64,000 bases of DNA from Nocardioides donggukensis (GCF_014842875.1 NZ_JACYXZ010000002.1:434001-498000), one strand, 5' to 3'; positions 37,601 through 46,550 are shown, counted from the stretch's first letter. A program made the numbers and translations. Notes: a model not told the origin generated them from the letters alone.

Positions 37601-38620
37601 GAACCAGCCCTGCACCGACCCGAGGTGGCCGGTGCCCACGAGGACCAGTCCCACCAGCAGCGACAGGGCCAGGAACACCCGGTGCGGGTGCCCTCGCAGC
37701 GCGATGCCCACGGTTCCGAGCATGAGCACGACGCCGGAGTTCAGCGCGAGATAGCCCTCACTGACGGTCAGGAAGCCGCCCTGCCAGGCCGGCTCGACGT
37801 ACGGCACCCACGCCGAGGTTCCTCGCAGGGCGTCGAAGGGGGTGGTCGGGAACGTGGTGATCGAGGCGGACTCGATGAAGTCCAGGAACGGGGGGCTGTA
37901 CTGGCCGAGGAGGAACAGGGGCAGCAGCCACCAGAGGGTCCCCAGGGCCGTGAACACCGGCCACCAGAGCATGAGGCTCCGCCGCCGCGGCCCCCGGCTC
38001 CTCGTGAGCAGCCACACGACGCCCAGAGGCAGCACGGCGAACGTCGCCGCCGCGTTCACGCCCCCCACCATGGCCACCGCGAGGCCGGCGAGCATGGCCA
38101 TCCTGCGCGGTGAGCCTCGCTCACTCCCGACCACCAACGGGAGCAGCACCCAGGGCGCCACGGCACTGGGCCAGGCCTCGATCGAGATCGGGCCCAGCGT
38201 GCTGAGCAGCCGCGGCGAGGTGGCGTAGGCCAGTCCGGCCAGGATCATCGCAGCATCGGAACGGACGCCCAGTGCCCGGCACAGCAGCGCCGTGCCGACG
38301 AAGGCGACGCACAGGACGACCGCCAGCCACAGCCGCTGCACCACCCATCCGGGGAGGTCGACGAGGTCGCCGATACCGAAGAACGGGCCCATCGGCCACA
38401 GGTAGCCGTAGGCCTGGTTCTGCAGCTGGCCGAAGGCGCCCGCCCCGTCCCACAGGTGCGTGGCTCGCTGGAGGAAGCCCCACGGGTCGACTGCGAGGTC
38501 GAACTTGGTGTCCGACACGAGGTATCCCGGTGACTGGATGAACGCCAGCCCGACGAGAAGCACGCAGCCGGCGGTGAGACGGAGCCCGGTGCGGGAGGTC
38601 GGTGCCGCGTCGCCACTCAT
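34508..38620 (-). CDS. aftD: Alpha-(1->3)-arabinofuranosyltransferase family protein (AftD-like)
   Basis: Very large membrane glycosyltransferase, 1370 aa, close to mycobacterial AftD (~1400 aa), which builds arabinan branches from decaprenyl-phospho-arabinose outside the membrane. About a dozen helices in residues ~10-460; the first outer loop carries VSDTKFDLAVDPWGFLQRA, the likely catalytic Asp region. A long extracytoplasmic part follows with two discoidin/CBM-like modules (SVSEVEIILGAAGAERNPVR; GIQVLVDPDSPVRRPTRLDL) and C-terminal helices. Start ATG 38620 overlaps the upstream methyltransferase by 4 nt. Whether the product is arabinan in an organism without mycolates is unknown. Confidence 0.88.
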   Translation of the reverse strand: MSGDAAPTSRTGLRLTAGCVLLVGLAFIQSPGYLVSDTKFDLAVDPWGFLQRATHLWDGAGAFGQLQNQAYGYLWPMGPFFGIGDLVDLPGWVVQRLWLAVVLCVAFVGTALLCRALGVRSDAAMILAGLAYATSPRLLSTLGPISIEAWPSAVAPWVLLPLVVGSERGSPRRMAMLAGLAVAMVGGVNAAATFAVLPLGVVWLLTRSRGPRRRSLMLWWPVFTALGTLWWLLPLFLLGQYSPPFLDFIESASITTFPTTPFDALRGTSAWVPYVEPAWQGGFLTVSEGYLALNSGVVLMLGTVGIALRGHPHRVFLALSLLVGLVLVGTGHLGSVQGWFAAPLNDLLDGSLAPFRNVHKLDPLIRLPLVVGLAWLLELAARTAEPRRLVVAGRDVTVSARPAVVGLAALAVVAAATPAVAGRLAPTDPVQETPPYWRAASAWLEANAGDREVLLAPGSSFADYLWGAPRDEPLQYLEGGPDWAVRNAIPLTPPGNIRMLDAVEERLAQGRGSRGLAAYLARSGIRYVVVRNDLVVSSDIPDPALVHQALADSPGLVPVRGFGPEVGGEAHLETEEGRIVVNGGWQTARRAVEVYQVERTTASAVSASSLPLVVGGPEDLLGLADVGLLGDDPVRLGVDVDPAGDRPDGQVLLTDGLLGRERFFGRVHDGYSAVTTPGDVRRSGNPVPDYQLEEGSRWLTTARLVGAEAVSASASQSDSTMGGGARPGRLPFAALDGDESTEWVARQTGDGPAWWQLDLARPTSVSEVEIILGAAGAERNPVRVRTEAGEVETTLRSGATSTVQLPPGPTGWLRVESASPGGPGLALAEIRIPGTTVRRQLVLPPLAPSWGTPDQILLRALRDERTGCVEVEGRTPCVENRARFSEEPGGFERVVTVAGRRQYRPRVTAAPVAGPGLFDLIQEDQPLNAVGSTVGVPDARASGLAAVDGDTGTAWTPEVDDPRPQLQLNWLGTRSLRGIQVLVDPDSPVRRPTRLDLIWPGGERTVELDEDGAARFRPLRTDRLTVRVLSSANAVSFDAAGNAQGLPVGIGEIRLDGLPYAPLSLSPDRRTRPCGTGPEIEVNGATVRTRLTASPAELFSMEDVEVSVCRGEGEVSLRSGSNLVRVRGTDAVAPRSVHLGTEATPRTVRSAGLGSPTPVRKVAEPPAEGAPWLVLRQNVNPGWEATEGGEQLDPVVVDGWQQGWETDGSGAPVTARFTPDATYRVGLGVGAGLALLLVALLAVPRRRWPGAGLPRLGAARLPLLAAMPAAVAAGALLGGWAGVACAGVGLLLAWTARHLLGDSAAWSVGVLPLLASTGYLFRPWGSDSGWAGEWAWPHYLVLVALAGVVALSVEPNSRRLRDMKGFSTRL

Positions 38621-39369
38621 CGTTTGCGCAGCACGAGCACCAGGTTCCACGTCACCACCTCGCGCACGACCGGCACCCGCAGGAGCCACCGGCTCCACCA
38701 CGGGTTGTAGCGAGGGGTCAGGTGCACGATGTCCGCCACCTTCTGGCTCCTGGCCCAGGCGAGCCCGTCCCGGACCGTGACCTTGAACAGGGACTCGCCG
38801 AACCTGTTCTTGGGCTCGTGCCCGTGCACGCGGATGTAGCGCCTCCGCGCGAACCGGCCGCCCAGGTAGTGCCAGGCAGCGGTCTCGTGGCCGCCCCACG
38901 GGCCGTACCAGACCGTGTAGCTGATGAACGCCGTACCGCCCGGCCGGGTGACCCGCAGCATCTCCTCAGCCATCCGCCACGGGTCCGCGACGTGCTCGAG
39001 GACGTTCGAGGAGTAGCAGACGTCCAGCGAGGAGTCCGCGAAGGGCAGCTGCATCCCGCTGCCGATGACCGTGCCCGCAGCGATCTCCCCGGCCCCGGAC
39101 AGCTCGCCGACGTCAGCGTCGAGCGCGAAGTAGGTGGCACCGGCCTCGGTGAACGCGTTCCGGAAGTAGCCCGGTCCCCCGCCCACGTCGAGCATCCTCG
39201 CGCCCGTGAGGTCGACGTACTCCGAGAGCTGGGCGACGGAGTCCTCGGCGAGTGCCGTGTAGAAACGGGCCGGATCCGGCTGCTCATACCGGAACTCCCG
39301 GAGCAGCCGGACGGACCGGCTCCAGGAGGCGCGCCACGGCCGCCGAGAGGGCGTGGTTCGGCGCAGCAC
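38617..39369 (-). CDS. Class I SAM-dependent methyltransferase of the envelope cluster
   Basis: 250-aa methyltransferase with motif I ARMLDVGGGPGYFRNAF, acidic motif II (FALDADVGEL), SLDVCYSSNVLEHVADPWRM and RVTRPGGTAFISYTVWYGPW. The C-terminus contains YNPWWSRWLLRVPVVREVV, an amphipathic helix that may touch the membrane. It is translationally coupled to the AftD-like gene (ATGA), which suggests it methylates a lipid carrier or sugar used by that enzyme. Start ATG 39369; divergent from the GT4 gene with 34 bp between. Confidence 0.85.
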   Translation of the reverse strand: MLRRTTPSRRPWRASWSRSVRLLREFRYEQPDPARFYTALAEDSVAQLSEYVDLTGARMLDVGGGPGYFRNAFTEAGATYFALDADVGELSGAGEIAAGTVIGSGMQLPFADSSLDVCYSSNVLEHVADPWRMAEEMLRVTRPGGTAFISYTVWYGPWGGHETAAWHYLGGRFARRRYIRVHGHEPKNRFGESLFKVTVRDGLAWARSQKVADIVHLTPRYNPWWSRWLLRVPVVREVVTWNLVLVLRKR

Positions 39370-39403
39370 GCGGCGACCCTACCCGACCCATTATCCTACG
39401 GCC

Positions 39404-40561
39404 GTGCAGCACCCCACTCGCTTCGACGGCCGACATGTCGTCTTCTTCAGCTGGCGCGACACCCGCAACCCAGAGGGCGGCGGCGCCGAGCTGTACCTCG
39501 AGAAGATCGCGGCCGGCCTGGTCGAGCGCGGTGCCCGAGTGACAGTCTTCTGCGCCGCCCATGCCGGCGCCCCGCCGGACGAGGTCGTCGACGGCATCCG
39601 CTTCGTTCGTAGGGGCTCCAAGATGGGTGTCTACGGTCGCGGGCTCCTTGCTCTCGCCCGGCGCGCGTTCGGGCGGGTGGACGCCGTCGTCGACGTCCAG
39701 AACGGACTGCCGTTCTTCACCCGCCTACTGACCCGCAAGCCGGTCGTCGTGCTCGTCCACCACGTCCACCGCGAGCAGTGGCCCGTCGTGTACCCGGGGC
39801 TCACCGGGCGCGTCGGTTGGTGGATCGAGAGTCGGCTCGCTCCCCGGCTCTACGCGCGGTGCCAGTACGTCGCGGTGTCGCAGGCCACGGCCGACGAGCT
39901 CGTCGGCCTGGGAGTGGACCGGGACCGGATCGCGATCGTGCACAACGGCACCGACCCGGCGCTGCCTACCACGGCGGTGCGACGCACCGCGCCGGCAGTG
40001 TGCACGGTCGGCCGGCTGGTGCCGCACAAGCAGGTCGAGCACGCGATCGACGCCTGCGCCCGGCTCGGGCCGGAGTTCCCGGGCCTGCGGCTCACGGTCG
40101 CCGGATCCGGCTGGTGGGACCAGGAGCTGCGCCAGCACGCACGAGCCACGACACCGGAGGGTGCGGTGACCTTCGAGGGGCACGTGTCCGAGCGCCGCAA
40201 GCAGGAGATCTATGCGGAGTCGTGGGTCATGGCCCTGCCGTCACTGAAGGAGGGCTGGGGCCTGGTCGTCGGCGAGGCGGGGATGCACGGCACGCCCACC
40301 GTCGCCTACCGGTCCGCCGGTGGCACCCGGGAGTCGATCGAGCACGGTGATTCCGGCCTGCTGGTCGACGACTTCGAGGAGTTCGTGGCGGGGCTGCGCT
40401 CACTGCTCGCGGACGAGAGGCTCCGCGAGCGCCTCTCCGTGGGCGCCAGGTCCATGAGCCACCGCTTCACATGGGGTCACGCCCAGGGCTCGTTCGCCCA
40501 CGTCCTCAGTGTGGCCATGGCCGGGAGCTCCGAGCACAGCGAAGACCCCGACGAGACCTGA
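39404..40561 (+). CDS. Glycosyltransferase family 4 protein
   Basis: Cytoplasmic or membrane-associated retaining glycosyltransferase with the GT-B fold, 385 aa. The N-terminal nucleotide-fold region has VFFSWRDTRNPEGGGAELYL; the donor-binding half has VCTVGRLVPHKQVEHAIDA and the family motif LKEGWGLVVGEAGMHGTP with the two spaced glutamates. GTG 39404 is 6 nt after a TATCCT hexamer (39392-39397), indicating a leaderless mRNA. Its sugar and acceptor are unknown; neighbours suggest an early step of a lipid-linked envelope glycan. Confidence 0.9.
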   Translation: MQHPTRFDGRHVVFFSWRDTRNPEGGGAELYLEKIAAGLVERGARVTVFCAAHAGAPPDEVVDGIRFVRRGSKMGVYGRGLLALARRAFGRVDAVVDVQNGLPFFTRLLTRKPVVVLVHHVHREQWPVVYPGLTGRVGWWIESRLAPRLYARCQYVAVSQATADELVGLGVDRDRIAIVHNGTDPALPTTAVRRTAPAVCTVGRLVPHKQVEHAIDACARLGPEFPGLRLTVAGSGWWDQELRQHARATTPEGAVTFEGHVSERRKQEIYAESWVMALPSLKEGWGLVVGEAGMHGTPTVAYRSAGGTRESIEHGDSGLLVDDFEEFVAGLRSLLADERLRERLSVGARSMSHRFTWGHAQGSFAHVLSVAMAGSSEHSEDPDET

Positions 40562-40616
40562 GACGCTGTGGCCGCATCGGGGTCGATCCCGGCGGACGCG
40601 CCGGGACGAGATCGGT

Positions 40617-40769
40617 TCAGTCCGTGCCGTAGTTGACGACCGGGCTCTCGGCGTTGGCCGGCGACTGCGACGGTGCTCCGGTCTGGTTGGAGACCAGGCC
40701 CACGACGGTCCCGACGGCGACAGCAGTGCCCAAGACGATGCTTGCGGCGATGCCTGCGATGCTTCCCAC
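40617..40769 (-). CDS. DUF2613-like 50-aa small membrane/secreted protein
   Basis: A 50-aa protein starting with GTG 40769 (MGSIAGIAASIVLGTAVAVG), with one transmembrane or signal-anchor helix and a short outer tail ending SPVVNYGTD. An AGGGAGGGA ribosome site lies 6 nt upstream. Size, layout and the YG-containing tail match the DUF2613 family of small actinobacterial proteins, one of which (Rv0236A) lies beside aftD in Mycobacterium tuberculosis. Here it is about 2 kb from the AftD-like gene, between GT4 and a large membrane protein. Function unknown; possibly a small partner of the glycosyltransferase machinery. Confidence 0.75.
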   Translation of the reverse strand: MGSIAGIAASIVLGTAVAVGTVVGLVSNQTGAPSQSPANAESPVVNYGTD

Positions 40770-40836
40770 GTTCAATCCCTCCCTAGGATCCCGCGAAGGA
40801 CTGTAGCAGCGGAGGCGGCGTCAACCTACTCGCCGG

Positions 40837-42522
40837 TCACATGTCTCGTCGACGCCGGACCAGCGTCCATGTGACGCCTGTCACGAGCAGGGAGAGGAAC
40901 GCGGCCCAAGCCACGCTCATGGCGAGCCACCACTCGTCCGGGACCGGTCGTTCCCGGGCCTCGCCGAGTGTGACCACTCTCACGTCCGACGAGGTCAGGA
41001 TCGACTCCCCCGCCACCTCGGGAGACTCGCCCGGCGCCGCACGCTCCACGACCAGAGTGCCGATGCCGAGATCGGTCAGCGCCGACGCTCGCGCTCCGGG
41101 CGTGGGTTCCGTCAGCGCCTGCCGGACCGCCTCGCCGCGGGGGTCCTCGCCGGCCAGCCTCTGACCCGAGACCACCAGCTCGTCGCTCGACACGTGGTCG
41201 ATGCCCAAGTAGCGGCCCAGCGGGTCCAGCACCTTCTGGCCCCGGTTCCAGGCCGGGGCACGGTAGCTCGTGAACGGCAGGAGGAGGACCTCGCCCCGGG
41301 ACGGGTCGACGGCGGTCCGGGTGGCGTCGTACCAATCCGGATAGCGCGCGGCGTGGAGCCGGCCGGAGGCGCCCCAAGCCGCGTCCGGCAGCATGGCGAG
41401 CGGCAGGACGGCCGCCAGAGAGGCCACCACGGTGGCGGAGGCATGCGGCTGGAACCACGCCCGGATCCGGGCGACGCCGTGGCCGCTCAGCACGCCCAGG
41501 AGCGGGGCACTGAGGACCAGCAGCCGGGAGCCGTCGCGCAACAGTCCGCCGCCCGGAACCTCTGCCGCCAGCCAGCCGAGGGCCTGCGGAGCACCCCACG
41601 ACAGGACCGCCACGCCCCAGCCGACGCCCCAACAGACGGCCAGCGCGATCGCGTCCCGGCGATCGGTGCCGCGCCACCAGGCGCGCAGACCGGCGCCGGC
41701 CACGAGCAGCAGCGCGGCCAGTGCCAGCACCGCCAGCGCGCCCTCACGCGACACCGGCACCACCTCACGGTTCCAGATCCCCCCGAGCCCCAGCGCGGCC
41801 AGCGGTCCCGGCAGCGGACCCTCGCCGTTGGTCGCGAACCTGACGGCCCCGGCCGGGTCGGACGTGGCCCGACCGGCGTGGAGCAGCCCGGCCACCAGCC
41901 ACGGAGCATTGCCCGCGAGCACCACCAGGGTCAGCAGCGCGTTGCGGAGCCGCCCCCTTCCCAGGCCGAACAGCAGGACCGCCAGTCCGCTGGCGATCCC
42001 GGCGCTGGCGCTGAGGCAGCCGAGCGGGAGCAGCAGGAGCAGGTGCGGCCGCACCGAGCTCTCACGTCGCCACCTGCCGGCTTCCAGGATCAGCCAGGGC
42101 AGAACGGCGTACCCGACCAGGACCGGCCAGTGCCCGATCACGAGGCGCTCGACCACGAAGGGATTCCAGACGTACACCGTGGCGGCGGCACAGCGCGCCA
42201 GCAGGGGGAGCCCCCCGACCAGCGCCGCGGCCCCGGCACCGGCCGCCGTCAGCGTGGCGACCAGGACGAGCTTCTGCAGCAGCATCCCCGGGATCACGTC
42301 GTCCAGCACTGCGACCACGGCGTCCGACGGGACGGCGCGCGGCAGGCCCGAGCCGACTCCGAGCGCGTCGACCCCGAGCCCCAGGTCGGGCACCCAGACC
42401 ATGTCGTAGGTCAGGACGAACCCCGGAGCCAGGGCCGGGCCGAGGAGCAGCAGCGCCAGCAGCAGGGACCACAGGCCCGGGGCTGCATCCACCAATGCCC
42501 GCCGGTCCCACGCCCTTGCCAC
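40837..42522 (-). CDS. Polytopic membrane protein of the envelope-glycan block
   Basis: 561-aa protein with about a dozen transmembrane helices and a ~110-residue extracytoplasmic segment before a final helix and basic end (TLVRRRRDM). The first outer loop has VLTYDMVWVPDLGLGVDALG, with Asp residues placed as in AftD and other GT-C enzymes, and VYVWNPFVVERLVIGHWPVL follows. It looks like a shortened relative of AftD-type transferases, without the carbohydrate-binding modules. GTG 42522 start. It is followed by the DUF2613-like gene on the same strand (67 bp). Confidence 0.72.
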   Translation of the reverse strand: MARAWDRRALVDAAPGLWSLLLALLLLGPALAPGFVLTYDMVWVPDLGLGVDALGVGSGLPRAVPSDAVVAVLDDVIPGMLLQKLVLVATLTAAGAGAAALVGGLPLLARCAAATVYVWNPFVVERLVIGHWPVLVGYAVLPWLILEAGRWRRESSVRPHLLLLLPLGCLSASAGIASGLAVLLFGLGRGRLRNALLTLVVLAGNAPWLVAGLLHAGRATSDPAGAVRFATNGEGPLPGPLAALGLGGIWNREVVPVSREGALAVLALAALLLVAGAGLRAWWRGTDRRDAIALAVCWGVGWGVAVLSWGAPQALGWLAAEVPGGGLLRDGSRLLVLSAPLLGVLSGHGVARIRAWFQPHASATVVASLAAVLPLAMLPDAAWGASGRLHAARYPDWYDATRTAVDPSRGEVLLLPFTSYRAPAWNRGQKVLDPLGRYLGIDHVSSDELVVSGQRLAGEDPRGEAVRQALTEPTPGARASALTDLGIGTLVVERAAPGESPEVAGESILTSSDVRVVTLGEARERPVPDEWWLAMSVAWAAFLSLLVTGVTWTLVRRRRDM

Positions 42523-42598
42523 GGCGCCACGCTAGTCGGTGCAGGCCGATGTCGGTGCCGCACCGCTCGACCGGGCTGCGTGTGCCACACTCCACCCC

Positions 42599-43834
42599 GT
42601 GACGAATCCGGGCAGGACGTTGCCGAAGTGGCTCGTCGGCGGCAGCTCCATCGCCGTGGCCATCGGCATGATGAACCTCGCCACCTACGGCTTCACGATC
42701 ATCGCTGCCCGGGTCCTCGGCCCCGAGGCGTACGGCGCCTTCGCCGCCGTCATGGCCACCCTGCTCGTCCTCAGCGTCCTCCAGCTCGGCCTCCAGGCCA
42801 CCGCCGCCCGCCGGATCTCGGCCGACCCCGACCACGTGGGGCAGATCGAGCACTCGATCATGCGGGTGACCGTCCGGGCCGCCCTCGCCGTCGGCGCGCT
42901 CCTCCTGCTCCTCACGCCCCTGGTCGACCTGCTACTCCGCCTCGACAGTCTGCCGGTCGCGGCGCTGATCGCGGTGACCGCCGTGCCGATGACGATGATG
43001 GGCGGACAGGCCGGCATCCTCCAGGGAGAGCGTCGTTGGCTGCCGCTGGCGCTGGTGTACGCCGCCAACGGGGTGCCCCGGCTGATCGTCGGCACCGGGC
43101 TGATCCTCTGGCAGCCGACCGAGTTCATCGCCGTGCTCAGCGTCGCGCTCGGCCAGTTCGCACCGGTGCTCGTCGGTCGCGTCGCCCTGCGCCACGTGCG
43201 GGCACCCGGAAGCGTGAGCCACGCGCACAGCGCCCGCCCGGTCGTCCGGGAGGCGATCCACAACTCCCAGGCGCTCCTGGCGTTCTTCGCGCTGTCGAAC
43301 GCCGACGTCATCGTGGCCCGCAACGTGCTCGCCACGCAGGACGCCGGCCTCTACGCGGGTGGCCTGATCCTCACCAAGGCGGTGCTGTTCCTCCCCCAGT
43401 TCGTCGTGGTGCTGGCCTTCCCTGCCATGGCCTCCGTCGACGAGAGACGCCGCGCGCTGACCCGCGGTCTCGGGATGGTCGCCGTCATCGGGGTGGTTGC
43501 CATCAGCGGCGCCTGGCTGCTGTCCGACCTGGCGATGGTCTTCGTGGGCGGTGACGGCTATCGCGAGATCCAGGACCGCCTGTGGCTGTTCGCCGTCCTG
43601 GGCACCACGCTGGCGATGCTGCAGCTGCTGGTCTACTCGGTGCTCGCGCGGCAGGGTCAGAAGTCGGTCTTCCTGGTGTGGGGCGCGCTGCTGGCTCTCG
43701 TCGCGGTCGGCTCCACGGTCAGCACGCTGCCAGGACTCCTCGCGGTCGTCGTCGGCGTCGACGTGCTGCTGCTGGGCGTGCTGTTCACGGTGAGCCTCTA
43801 CCTGGTCCGCAGGCCGCAGCCCACCCCCGTATGA
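42599..43834 (+). CDS. Lipopolysaccharide/polysaccharide flippase (MOP superfamily)
   Basis: 411-aa membrane protein with about 12-14 helices, related to Wzx/MurJ-type exporters. The N-terminal half shows LATYGFTIIAARVLGPEAYG, the classic start of polysaccharide_synt proteins, and later GGQAGILQGERRWLPLALVY and AGLYAGGLILTKAVLFLPQF. Likely role: moving a lipid-linked glycan across the membrane for the outer GT-C enzymes encoded nearby. GTG 42599 start; divergent from the 561-aa membrane gene (76-bp gap) and convergent with polA (13 bp). Confidence 0.87.
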   Translation: MTNPGRTLPKWLVGGSSIAVAIGMMNLATYGFTIIAARVLGPEAYGAFAAVMATLLVLSVLQLGLQATAARRISADPDHVGQIEHSIMRVTVRAALAVGALLLLLTPLVDLLLRLDSLPVAALIAVTAVPMTMMGGQAGILQGERRWLPLALVYAANGVPRLIVGTGLILWQPTEFIAVLSVALGQFAPVLVGRVALRHVRAPGSVSHAHSARPVVREAIHNSQALLAFFALSNADVIVARNVLATQDAGLYAGGLILTKAVLFLPQFVVVLAFPAMASVDERRRALTRGLGMVAVIGVVAISGAWLLSDLAMVFVGGDGYREIQDRLWLFAVLGTTLAMLQLLVYSVLARQGQKSVFLVWGALLALVAVGSTVSTLPGLLAVVVGVDVLLLGVLFTVSLYLVRRPQPTPV

Positions 43835-43847
43835 GGTCGCCGGGCGC

Positions 43848-46550
43848 TCAGTGCGCCGCGTCGTGCCAGCTGCGCCCGGTGCCGACGGAGACGTCCAGCG
43901 GGACGGTCAGCTCCGCCGCGCCCGCCATCTGCGCCCGGACCAGCGCCTCCAGCGCCTCCCGCTCCCCCGGTGCCACCTCGAGCACGAGCTCGTCGTGCAC
44001 CTGCAGCAGCAGCCGGGACTCCAGCCGCTCGTCGGCGATCGCCCGCTCGACGTTCAGCATCGCGACCTTGATGATGTCGGCGGCCGAGCCCTGGATCGGG
44101 GCGTTGAGGGCCATCCGCTCGGCCATCTCCCGGCGCTGCCGGTTGTCGCTGGTGAGGTCCGGCAGGTAGCGGCGCCGGCCCAGGATGGTCTCGGTGAAGC
44201 CGGAGCGCCGGGCCTCGTCGACGATCCCGGACAGGTAGTCGCGGATGCCCCCGAACGTCTCGAAGTACTCCTCCATCAGCACCCGCGCCTCGGACGGCTC
44301 GATCCGCAGCTGCTGGCCGAGCCCGAAGGCGGACAGCCCGTAGGCGAGCCCGTAGTTCATCGCCTTGATCTTCGCGCGCATCTCGGTCGTGACCGCGTCG
44401 GCGTCCACCTCGAACACCTTCGCCGCCGCGATCGAGTGGAAGTCCCGGCCGGAGCGGAACGCCTCGATCAGCTGCTGGTCCTCCGAGAGGTGGGCCATGA
44501 TCCGCATCTCGATCTGGCTGTAGTCCGCGGTCATGAGGCAGTCGTGGCCGGTGCCGACGACGAAGCCCTCCCGGATCCGGCGGCCCTCCTCGGTGCGCAC
44601 CGGGATGTTCTGCAGGTTCGGGTCGGTGCTCGAGAGCCGGCCGGTCGCCGCGATCAGCTGGTTGAACGTGGTGTGGATCCGCCCGTCCTCGGCCACCGTC
44701 TTCAGCAGTCCCTCGACCGTCTGCCGGAGCCGGCTGACGTCGCGGTGCCGCAGCAGGTGGGAGAGGAACGGGTGCCCGGTCTTCTCGAAGAGCCCCTGGA
44801 GGGCGTCGGCGTCGGTCGTGTAGCCGGTCTTGGTCCGCTTCGTCTTGGGCATCCCCAGCTCGTCGAAGAGCACCACCTGGAGCTGCTTGGGTGAGCCGAG
44901 GTTGATCTCCTTGCCGATCACGGCGAACGCCTCGTCGGCGGCGGCCTTCACCTCGTCCGCGAAGTGCGACTCCAGCCCCTCGAGATGGTCGTGGTCCACG
45001 GCGACGCCGACCTGCTCCATCGCCACCAGGGTGTCCACCAGCGGCAGCTCGACGTCCGCGAGCAGCCGGGTGCCGCCGTGCTCCTCGACCTGGGTGTCCA
45101 GCTCGTCGGCGAGATCGAGGACCGCCCGGGCGTGCAGCATGTCCACCTCCGAGGCGCCGGTGTCCTCGAGCTCCTCGAAGCTCAGCTGGCCGGTGTCGCC
45201 GGTGGCCTGGCGCAGCTCCCGCTTGAGGTAGCGCAGGGTCAGGTCGGCCAGGTCGTAGGAGCGCTGGTCGGGTCGCACGAGGTACGCCGCGAGCGCGGTG
45301 TCGCTGGTCAGCCCGCGCAGTGGCCAGCCGCGTCCGGCCAGGGCCAGCATCGGTCCCTTCGCGTCGTGCATGACCTTGGCCGCGCCCGCGTCGCCGAACC
45401 ACTCGGCGAGCGCGGCGTCGTCCTCCGGCGCCACGTCGGTCGCGTCGAGCCAGGCGGCGGTGCCGTCCGCGGCGGCGAGGGCCACGGAGAACACGTCCCC
45501 GGTGCCGGCCCGCCACGAGCCCTGGATCGCGACCCCGACCCGCCGGCCCTCGTCGCGCGCGTGCTCGTCCAGCCACGCCCGCACCTCCCCGGCCGCGAGC
45601 CGGGAGGCGGCCAGCTCGAAGCCGGAGTCGTCGATCTCCTCCTCGGACTCCAGGGTCTCGAAGAGCCGGTCCCGGAGCACCCGGAACTCCAGACCGTCGA
45701 AGAGGGTGTGCACCTCGTGCCGGTCCCACGGCTGGCGCCGCATGTCCTCCGGGGTGACCGTCAGGGACAGGTCGCACACGAGGGCGTTCAACCGCCGGTT
45801 GCGGATCACCTCGCCCAGGTGGGCCCGCAGGTTCTCGCCTCGCTTGCCGGTGATCTCGTCCGCCCGGGCGATGACGTTGTCGAGGCCGTCGTACTGTGCG
45901 ATCCACTTCGCGGCCACGCCCGGGCCGACCAGCGGCACGCCGGGCAGGTTGTCGGAGGTCTCGCCCACCAGGGCCGCGAGCTCGGGGTAGCGCTGCGGGG
46001 GGACGCCGTACTTCTCCTCGACGGCGGCCGGCGTCATCCGGGCCAGGTCGGAGACCCCCTTCATGGGGTAGAGCACGGTGCTCTGCTCCCCCACCAGCTG
46101 CAGCGAGTCCCGGTCGCCGGTGAGGATCAGCACCTCGAAGCCGGCGGCCACGGCCTCGGTGGTGAGGGTGGCGATGATGTCGTCGGCCTCGTAGCCCTCG
46201 AGCTGCAGGTGCGGGATGTGCAGTGCGTCCAGCACCTCCTGGATCAGCGGCAGCTGGCTGGAGAACTCGTCGGGGGTCTTGTTGCGCTTGGCCTTGTACT
46301 CGGAGTACTCGGCCAGCCGGAACGTCTGCCGCGACTTGTCGAAGGCCACCCCGACATGGGTCGGCTCCTCGTCGCGCAGCACGTTGATGAGCATCGAGGT
46401 GAACCCGTAGACGGCGTTGGTGTGCTGGCCGGTCGTCGTCGAGAAGTTCTCCACCGGCAGGGCGAAGAACGCCCGGTAGGCCAGCGAGTGGCCGTCGAGG
46501 AGCAGCAGCCGGGGGCGGCGGTCGGTGGCGGCGTCGGCGTTCTCGGGCAC
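43848..46550 (-). CDS. polA: DNA polymerase I
   Basis: Replication and repair polymerase, 900 aa. The N-terminal 5'-3' exonuclease domain (LLLDGHSLAYRAFFALP, YEADDIIATL, GDRDSLQLV) is intact. The middle 3'-5' exonuclease-like domain lacks the usual DxE metal motif (VGVAIQGSWRAG in its place), so proofreading is probably absent, as in other actinobacteria. The polymerase domain has ADYSQIEMRIMAHLS, the O-helix region RAKIKAMNYGLAYGLS and LLLQVHDELVLEV. GTG 46550 start; divergent from the thioesterase gene. Confidence 0.97.
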   Translation of the reverse strand: MPENADAATDRRPRLLLLDGHSLAYRAFFALPVENFSTTTGQHTNAVYGFTSMLINVLRDEEPTHVGVAFDKSRQTFRLAEYSEYKAKRNKTPDEFSSQLPLIQEVLDALHIPHLQLEGYEADDIIATLTTEAVAAGFEVLILTGDRDSLQLVGEQSTVLYPMKGVSDLARMTPAAVEEKYGVPPQRYPELAALVGETSDNLPGVPLVGPGVAAKWIAQYDGLDNVIARADEITGKRGENLRAHLGEVIRNRRLNALVCDLSLTVTPEDMRRQPWDRHEVHTLFDGLEFRVLRDRLFETLESEEEIDDSGFELAASRLAAGEVRAWLDEHARDEGRRVGVAIQGSWRAGTGDVFSVALAAADGTAAWLDATDVAPEDDAALAEWFGDAGAAKVMHDAKGPMLALAGRGWPLRGLTSDTALAAYLVRPDQRSYDLADLTLRYLKRELRQATGDTGQLSFEELEDTGASEVDMLHARAVLDLADELDTQVEEHGGTRLLADVELPLVDTLVAMEQVGVAVDHDHLEGLESHFADEVKAAADEAFAVIGKEINLGSPKQLQVVLFDELGMPKTKRTKTGYTTDADALQGLFEKTGHPFLSHLLRHRDVSRLRQTVEGLLKTVAEDGRIHTTFNQLIAATGRLSSTDPNLQNIPVRTEEGRRIREGFVVGTGHDCLMTADYSQIEMRIMAHLSEDQQLIEAFRSGRDFHSIAAAKVFEVDADAVTTEMRAKIKAMNYGLAYGLSAFGLGQQLRIEPSEARVLMEEYFETFGGIRDYLSGIVDEARRSGFTETILGRRRYLPDLTSDNRQRREMAERMALNAPIQGSAADIIKVAMLNVERAIADERLESRLLLQVHDELVLEVAPGEREALEALVRAQMAGAAELTVPLDVSVGTGRSWHDAAH

